Shown here in pieces: positions 7,901 through 10,381 of a stretch of DNA of 10,381 nt (within the stretch, counting starts at the first letter, position 1; each line of letters begins with the position of its first letter). The notes beneath the pieces were generated by a model. That model searched no databases and was not told the origin of the DNA. It worked only from the letters and a program-made list of their open reading frames with translations. The stretch spans positions 1-10,381 of the forward strand of contig JAAAVE010001085.1 of assembly GCA_015679605.1 (NCBI GenBank), read 5' to 3'. Made by a program: the position numbers and the translations under genes. Origin of the DNA: Podila epigama (taxonomy: Eukaryota; Mortierellomycota; Mortierellomycetes; Mortierellales; Mortierellaceae).

Positions 7901-10381
7901 AAGATCTGAGTTAAGAGTGCTTTTATCGAAAACTTGACAATGCGCGACTGTGCACCAAGCAGAAAAATAAATAACATTTACTTACTGATAATAACCTGTC
8001 GCGTATTTCTGTTTGGCTTGATGCTTTTCAAAGTACATTTCGAGTTGTTTTTTATACTTTTCATCCTCGTCAAGTTCGAAATGCTCCAGTACGATTGCGA
8101 TGAACAGATTCAACAGCACGTCTAATACAGGACACAAAAGGTTAGACCTCGTTCGGTTATGAATGGAAACAGCCCGTCATTTGAAGGCTCTCTCATAACC
8201 TGCCTTGATGAAGAAAAAAAAAAAAAAAAAAAACTCACAATGTGATGCGCAGTAGTAAATGACAAAGAAAATAGCTCCATAGATTCGCTTGTACTGGGCT
8301 TTATGTGAATCAAGTCCCTCGTACATAATGTTGACCCAATTTTCTCCTGTCAGAATCTGTCAAGAACAAGTGCTGTGGTTATTACAAAATGTTCCATATG
8401 ATCACTTCAAGTGCTATGCTCCGTCAAGAGAGCACAGAAGACAACAGATAGTTACCACAAAGAGAGCAATGAAGCTCTGACCAAGGTCGTCAAAATTGAT
8501 GGGTTGAGGCTCCTCGGCCTCCATATCCCCACCAAAGAGCACCATTGGAATAGGAGCGCAGACCAAGAGGAACATGAACGTAATGAGTAGCAGGTTCATC
8601 ATTCCTGTGGCGCTGCCCACGACAGACCGCTATAGAAAGATTAAGATATGAGAAGAAGAAACAACTCAGTAACATTCTTGGCGCCATTGCAATGGATGGT
8701 TATGAAAACAGTGTCGCTCTTACCATCAGGTCGCGCACTCCTGGGATGGCGGGTATGAGACGATAAGACCGCAGCACCCGGAAGACAGTCAGATATCGAA
8801 ACCACTCCCAACTCTGGACGACAGGGAGGAGCAAGATAGTGGTGGTCACGGCCAAGAACAGATCAAAGAGATTCGACTTTTTCTTTACAAACGCCTGCCA
8901 ACTGGACGCTCCAACGATCCGCAAACAAATCTCGATGAGGAACAAGATTGTGAATCCCATCTCTGCGCGATTGATCCTCCGTAGTTCTAACGGAGAACTA
9001 TCGTACCGACGGAAGCACATTGCTATCAAGTTCAAGAATACAAGAAATGCTCCTGCTTTCGGAAACCAGGGATCGCTCACAAGCCGTACTATGTACTGGC
9101 GAGTAGAAGATTGGACCTTTCTAACCTGGTCCTCGAACTGCCATCCATCATCTGTGTCAAGTAATATCCTTGCATGACGTGGTTTGCTTGAGAAAGCGGA
9201 ATGACGTTTCTCTGCCCTAACGGCTCCAAACGAGTAGGTTATACCAGCTTGAAGTGCAGTGCAATAACATTTGCGAGAAGGAAGAGCGAGTGAGAGACTA
9301 TTTGACGTTTGCACAAAATCAAATAACCACCCAGAACACATGTTCACTAAATATTAGACATACCAATGAACAATGGAATCATCAAGAAACTCATGAGAAA
9401 GATGGAGACGCAAAAAAAGACGGCCGCCCATTTTGAATCACCATCCATGACCCAATATTCAACGTCTGTCCAGCCTTCCATGGAACTTATTGTGAAAACC
9501 GTGAGGATGGAGAAGAAAAAGTTGTCAAAGGACACCAGGCCACGAGCTGGGTTATAGTCGTCATACTGAATACAAGCTTGTCCTTCGGGACAAATCAATC
9601 CCGTCGTTCTTGGAGAAGAGTCGTCGCCATCCCCTTGGCCAATGTAATTGATAATTCCCAAAATAGTGCCGTTGCTATAGTATCCGCCACAAATGACTTC
9701 TGGCGACACAGGCTCCCCTATCAGAAGGAAAAAAAAAAAAAGTCAAACCGATTGTTCAGACAAATGAGCGATTTGTTTTCGTCTTGTAGTAATGTCTGTA
9801 TGTCCTTCTTATTTGACTTACACTGGTTTGGTATGTCTGGGTTCAACACAGAACAACGACGGGAAAGAGCACCTTGAAAGACCAAGAGGCCGATTAAACT
9901 CAGGATCAAGAAGAAGAAGAAAATGAAGCCAAGAATCGTCAAGAGCAGAGGCGCCGATATGGAGAGGGATGAAATAATTGTCTACAATGTATTTCATGAG
10001 TTCTCCAAGTTAGTAAAGGTGTGCGTGTAATCCAGCTGACCTATTTTTTTTTTTTTTTTTTTGGTAAACGCTTGACATGACTTACGGATGTTCCCTCGGT
10101 GAGCGACAATAGACGGAGAGGTCGCAACCTACTAATTGCTTTAAAAATATAAACTTCCTCTATTCCAACCATCATGAATACAAAGTCGATCCAGTACGAT
10201 AGTACAACAATTCCATCCAGGCGATTATAGTTGGAGTGGAAAAAGGGTGCATGAGCACGCTGCTTCGCGGGTGCGGGAGCTGAGACAAATGGTGGGGGAG
10301 CCTCGTTGATGTTGGGTGCCTGAGGCGGTAGGGAGTAGGTCCTGTCATGGCTCGCCGAGGTTCGCGAATGAGTACTGTTCA
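3230..10381 (-). CDS. cch1: Cch1-type voltage-gated calcium channel pore subunit, 3' 18 exons (5' partial)
   Basis: Exons in transcript order, all on minus: 10381..10086, 9981..9822, 9717..9364, 9247..8724, 8629..8456, 8356..8239, 8121..7986, 7889..7760, 7677..7418, 7326..6017, 5891..5815, 5712..5626, 5535..5438, 5336..4269, 4140..3986, 3870..3633, 3518..3415, 3297..3230. Coding begins in phase at 10379. Joined, they encode 1784 residues plus TAG, and every junction keeps the frame. Introns are 82-128 nt, GT-AG. The protein has the end of repeat I and all of repeats II, III and IV of a four-domain channel, each with S4 arginines and a re-entrant pore loop. The short III-proximal segment (FIFPSTNRFRQWCRRLVGP) and overall layout fit fungal Cch1. 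Family role: plasma-membrane pore of the Cch1-Mid1 high-affinity calcium uptake system, active in store depletion, mating and cell-wall stress, with calcineurin feedback in yeast. Domain I S1-S2 and the N-terminus lie outside the window. Numbering in the other entries counts from the first complete codon here. Confidence 0.95.
4955..6120 (-). other. Channel repeat IV
   Basis: S1 is RIMTGVLVLNVILIASQHY, and S2 (SYFVFLGLYTIEIFVKICG) fills the 77-nt exon 5815-5891. S3 (LYDFMITALALITLIP) lies in 5626-5712. S4 (LRVEKFLLITISFRLAQRI) lies in 5438-5535. S5 and the pore are in 4269-5336, with the filter MTTGENWDFVMHDM and Glu1301 (codon 5156-5158). S6 is CTYILLNMFIAVIISNF. S4 is poor in basic residues compared with repeats II and III. 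Confidence 0.86.
6270..7117 (-). other. Channel repeat III
   Basis: The whole repeat lies in the single large exon 6017-7326. S1 is FNWFIFILILLSIAVIIAD, S2 is IITLIFVGEQTLRIVADG, S3 is NVLDLFVVVMSAVMTMV, and S4 is SRAVRVMSCLRVLRIIRYF. Counted every third residue, S4 reads Arg, Arg, Ser, Arg, Arg, Arg, so one charge position is Ser. S5 follows as MVVALTLTALLFWPFAIYGV. The filter is EMASQEGWVAVLQSG with Glu1011 (codon 6444-6446). S6 is FYFLVFMLIGSIVFVQIFIG. Confidence 0.87.
7117..8070 (-). other. Channel cytoplasmic linker between repeats II and III
   Basis: The segment runs from FELDEDEKYKKQLEMYFEKH through exons at 7760-7889, 7418-7677 and the start of the exon at 6017-7326. It is strongly charged, and a stretch beginning LQSAEALKSRSEKNALLAHS has helical character. 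FIFPSTNRFRQWCRRLVGP, close to S1 of repeat III, resembles the segment found at this place in fungal Cch1 proteins. No transmembrane segment is visible. A role in gating or partner binding is possible, but nothing in the sequence proves it. Confidence 0.75.
8060..9080 (-). other. Channel repeat II
   Basis: S1 is KAGAFLVFLNLIAMCF, S2 is GFTILFLIEICLRIVG, S3 is SNLFDLFLAVTTTILLL, and S4 is LTVFRVLRSYRLIPAIPG with three regularly spaced Arg after the first. S5 lies in the exon at 8456-8629. The pore helix ends FIALFV just before the intron at 8357-8455, and the next exon opens with the filter ILTGENWVNIMYEG, with Glu507 (codon 8342-8344). S6 includes IYGAIFFVIYYCAS and, after another intron, VLLNLFIAIVLEHFE. 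The filter Glu lies five codons after a splice site. Confidence 0.87.
8214..8233. repeat. A20 homopolymer in a channel intron
   Basis: Twenty consecutive A on the plus strand, reading as T just after the donor of the intron at 8122-8238. It is a mononucleotide microsatellite, one of the two longest such runs in the window. Confidence 0.95.
9220..10381 (-). other. Channel repeat I: S2-S3 loop to S6
   Basis: Residues 1 to about 280. A Pro/Ala-rich segment of about 50 residues comes first, then S3 (GIVVLSYWIDFVFMM), a short linker, and S4 (FKAISRLRPLRLLSL) with one Lys and three Arg. S5 is a strongly hydrophobic Phe/Leu stretch in exon 2 (9822-9981). The extracellular turret contains several cysteines, an N-glycosylation sequon (Asn-Gly-Thr) and SFDNFFFSIL before the pore. 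The filter is SSMEGWTDV with Glu232 (codon 9476-9478). S6 crosses the intron at 9248-9363 and ends FIAGITYSF. The cysteine and sequon pattern matches the disulfide-rich repeat I turret of Cav-type channels. Confidence 0.85.
10044..10062. repeat. T19 homopolymer in a channel intron
   Basis: Nineteen consecutive T on the plus strand inside the intron at 9982-10085, reading as A in the transcript direction. Shorter runs of 11-13 also sit in introns or gaps at 2388-2400, 3174-3184, 3910-3922 and 9729-9741. Confidence 0.95.

Noticed and set aside
9254-9347. Start of a separate minus-strand gene at 9347
   Set aside because: These codons are intron sequence; the conserved S6 frame resumes at the acceptor before 9247, and splicing keeps phase.

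Overview
The window looks like nuclear DNA from a fungus. It holds parts of three protein-coding genes split by many short GT-AG introns (82-131 nt, with one 697-nt exception). One gene is a Cch1-type calcium channel, the fungal member of the four-domain cation channel superfamily; another is a DNMT2 tRNA methyltransferase. DNMT2 is patchily kept in fungi. Together with the intron density, this makes an early-diverging lineage (Mucoromycota or Mortierellomycota-like) my best guess, but that is inference and I cannot name a species. I see no mobile element, tRNA, rRNA, CRISPR or prokaryotic feature.

Layout. (1) 1-835, minus strand: the 5' end of a cytosolic-type Hsp70 gene. Its first 16 codons are separated by a 697-nt intron from the second exon, which runs off the left edge. 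(2) 836-1092: a 257-bp shared upstream region between divergent start codons, with a strong pyrimidine tract. (3) 1093-3096, plus strand: a complete DNMT2/TRDMT1-like gene of 7 exons and 459 residues, with all core motifs, an apparent insertion before motif X and a polar C-terminal tail. (4) 3097-3229: a 133-bp gap between convergent stop codons. (5) 3230-10381, minus strand: the 3' 18 exons of a Cch1-like channel (1784 residues, 5' end beyond the right edge). They run from the S2-S3 loop of domain I to the C-terminus. All 17 junctions keep phase, and the exon sum is a multiple of three.

Function. The three genes do not form an obvious pathway. Hsp70 (protein folding) and DNMT2 (C38 methylation of tRNA-Asp, linked to stress protection of tRNA in other organisms) share an upstream region and might be co-regulated. 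Cch1 is the pore subunit of the Mid1/Cch1 high-affinity calcium uptake channel. The most interesting signals are a PxIxIT-like calcineurin docking motif in the channel tail, a possible alternative channel C-terminus if one intron is retained, a charge-poor domain IV S4, a full E/E/E/E filter, the outsized Hsp70 intron, and the DNMT2 insertion. I found no convincing new biological system.
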